Positions 5,687 to 6,604 of a DNA stretch of 6,604 nucleotides are shown here, piece by piece. Below the pieces are notes generated by a model. The model ran no database searches. It was not told where the DNA came from and worked only from the letters and a program-made list of their open reading frames with translations. Position 1 is the first letter of the stretch, and each line of letters starts with the position of its first letter. Origin of the DNA: Hydrogenophaga sp. (GTDB lineage: Bacteria; Pseudomonadota; Gammaproteobacteria; Burkholderiales; Burkholderiaceae_C). The position numbers were made by a program, and so were the translations under genes. The stretch lies in assembly GCA_018335615.1 (NCBI GenBank), contig JAGXRS010000019.1:1-6604 (forward strand), given 5' to 3'.

Positions 5687-5691
5687 AGGAG
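5687..5691 (+). promoter_or_regulatory. Ribosome-binding site of the MscS-family gene
   Basis: AGGAG lies 9 bases before the ATG at 5701 and fixes the start of the channel gene. No obvious promoter is seen between the terminator T run and this site, apart from the T-rich stretch itself. Confidence 0.8.
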
Positions 5692-5700
5692 TCCCCACCC

Positions 5701-6604
5701 ATGAATGACCAACTCATCGACACCGCCACCCGCTGGTGGATCGGCTTCGGCGGCGCAGCCGTCAGCCTGCTGCGCATCACGCTGATCCTGGTGTTCGCGT
5801 GGCTGCTGGTGTCGATCCTGCAGCGGGCGGTGAACACGCTGCGCCTGCGCATCGAGGGCCGGCTGGACGACCGCGAGGCCACCAAACGCGCCGAGACCCT
5901 GGGCCGCGTGTTCCGCTACCTGATCGCGGTGGTGGTGAGCCTGATCGCCGGCATGCTGGTGCTGTCGGAAATGGGCGTGTCGGTGGCGCCGATTCTGGGC
6001 GCGGCCGGTGTGGTGGGGCTGGCGGTGGGCTTTGGCGCGCAGAGCCTGGTGAAGGATTTCTTCACCGGCTTCTTCATCCTGCTGGAGAACCAGATCCGCC
6101 AGGGCGACGTGGTCAAGCTCGGCGACCACGCGGGCATGGTGGAGGTGGTGACGCTGCGCTACGTGCAGCTGCGCGACTACGACGGCAACGTGCACTACGT
6201 GCCCAACGGCACCATCAGCTCGGTGGTCAACATGACGCGTGGTTTCAGCAACGCCGTGATCGACGTGGGGGTGGCCTACCGCGAAAACGTGGACGACGTG
6301 ATGATGGTCATGCGCACCGTGGCCGAGGTGATGCGCCAGGACGAGGTGTTCGGCCCGCGCATCAGCGCCGACCTGGAGATTGCCGGCGTGGACAGCTGGG
6401 GCAACTCGGCCGTGGTGATCCGCTGCCGCTTCCGCACGCTGCCGCTGGAGCAGTGGGGCGTGAAGCGCGAGTACCTCAAGCGGCTGAAGGCCGCCTTCGA
6501 CGCCGCGGGCATCGAAATTCCTTACCCGCACCTCACGGTGTACGCCGGCCAGGACCGCCAGGGCAAGGCACCGGCGTTTGGCATCCGCCAGCTGGATGCG
6601 GCGG
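5701..6604 (+). CDS. Small-conductance mechanosensitive channel, MscS family (3' end outside the window)
   Basis: The frame opens at ATG 5701 behind a good AGGAG and stays open to the window edge, giving 301 complete codons with no stop. MscS channels open under membrane tension and release small solutes during osmotic downshock, sited in the inner membrane as heptamers. The N-terminus is followed by TM1 (about 20-40, LLRITLILVFAWLLVSI), a charged stretch, TM2 (about 73-90, YLIAVVVSLIAGMLVL) and the pore helix TM3 (about 96-128). TM3 has the Gly/Ala-rich packing pattern LGAAGVVGLAVGFGAQSLVKDFFTG, with the kink region near Gln114. The beta domain follows (GDVVKL, then VHYVPNG, then VVNMTRG), and then the alpha/beta C-terminal domain ending near IEIPYPHLTVY, which is typical of MscS. 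Little more than a short tail should be missing. It matches a minimal MscS with no extra N-terminal domains. Its position after the trehalose operon suggests a shared osmotic role, but the terminator between them argues for separate transcription. Confidence 0.93.
   Translation, partial: MNDQLIDTATRWWIGFGGAAVSLLRITLILVFAWLLVSILQRAVNTLRLRIEGRLDDREATKRAETLGRVFRYLIAVVVSLIAGMLVLSEMGVSVAPILGAAGVVGLAVGFGAQSLVKDFFTGFFILLENQIRQGDVVKLGDHAGMVEVVTLRYVQLRDYDGNVHYVPNGTISSVVNMTRGFSNAVIDVGVAYRENVDDVMMVMRTVAEVMRQDEVFGPRISADLEIAGVDSWGNSAVVIRCRFRTLPLEQWGVKREYLKRLKAAFDAAGIEIPYPHLTVYAGQDRQGKAPAFGIRQLDAA

Noticed and set aside
5572..6531. Minus-strand open frame opposite the MscS-family gene
   Set aside because: Composition is His/Gln/Arg/Ala-rich with no membrane or domain pattern. 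The + strand frame has three clear membrane segments and the MscS signature.

Overview
The window is about two-thirds G+C, with dense, tightly packed genes all on the + strand. Codon choice (C/G in third position) and the protein relatives (a Cca with an HD domain, an otsB–GH15–otsA cluster, a short MscS) suggest a beta-proteobacterium of the Burkholderiales, most likely Comamonadaceae (Acidovorax/Hydrogenophaga-like). This is an inference from protein flavour; no rRNA or other taxonomic marker is present.

Layout: (1) positions 1-627 are the C-terminal half of the tRNA CCA-adding enzyme (cca), cut by the left edge. (2) A short, locally A/T-rich spacer leads into a two-gene hicA-hicB toxin-antitoxin module (741-1355). 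(3) A 240-bp non-coding stretch (1356-1595) holds several hairpins and a possible promoter. (4) A three-gene operon follows, otsB (trehalose-6-phosphate phosphatase), a glycoside hydrolase family 15 enzyme, and otsA (trehalose-6-phosphate synthase), at 1596-5577. Its genes overlap by 4 and 1 bases, so translation is probably coupled. (5) A terminator region (about 5587-5667) precedes an MscS-type mechanosensitive channel gene that starts at 5701 and runs off the right edge.

OtsA makes trehalose-6-phosphate from a nucleotide-activated glucose and glucose-6-phosphate, and OtsB dephosphorylates it to trehalose, a compatible solute. The GH15 enzyme between them looks cytoplasmic and is related to bacterial GH15 trehalases/glucoamylases, so it may recycle trehalose or cleave another alpha-glucoside. 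The MscS-like channel next door would release solutes on osmotic downshift, so the right two-thirds of the window reads as an osmotic-stress locus. The hicAB pair looks like an accessory insertion between the cca housekeeping gene and this locus.

No wholly new system is evident. The most unusual points are the GH15 gene locked between the two trehalose-synthesis genes, the weak or absent ribosome-binding sites of hicA and otsB (both with possible promoters placed almost on the start codon), and the structured DNA upstream of otsB and downstream of otsA.
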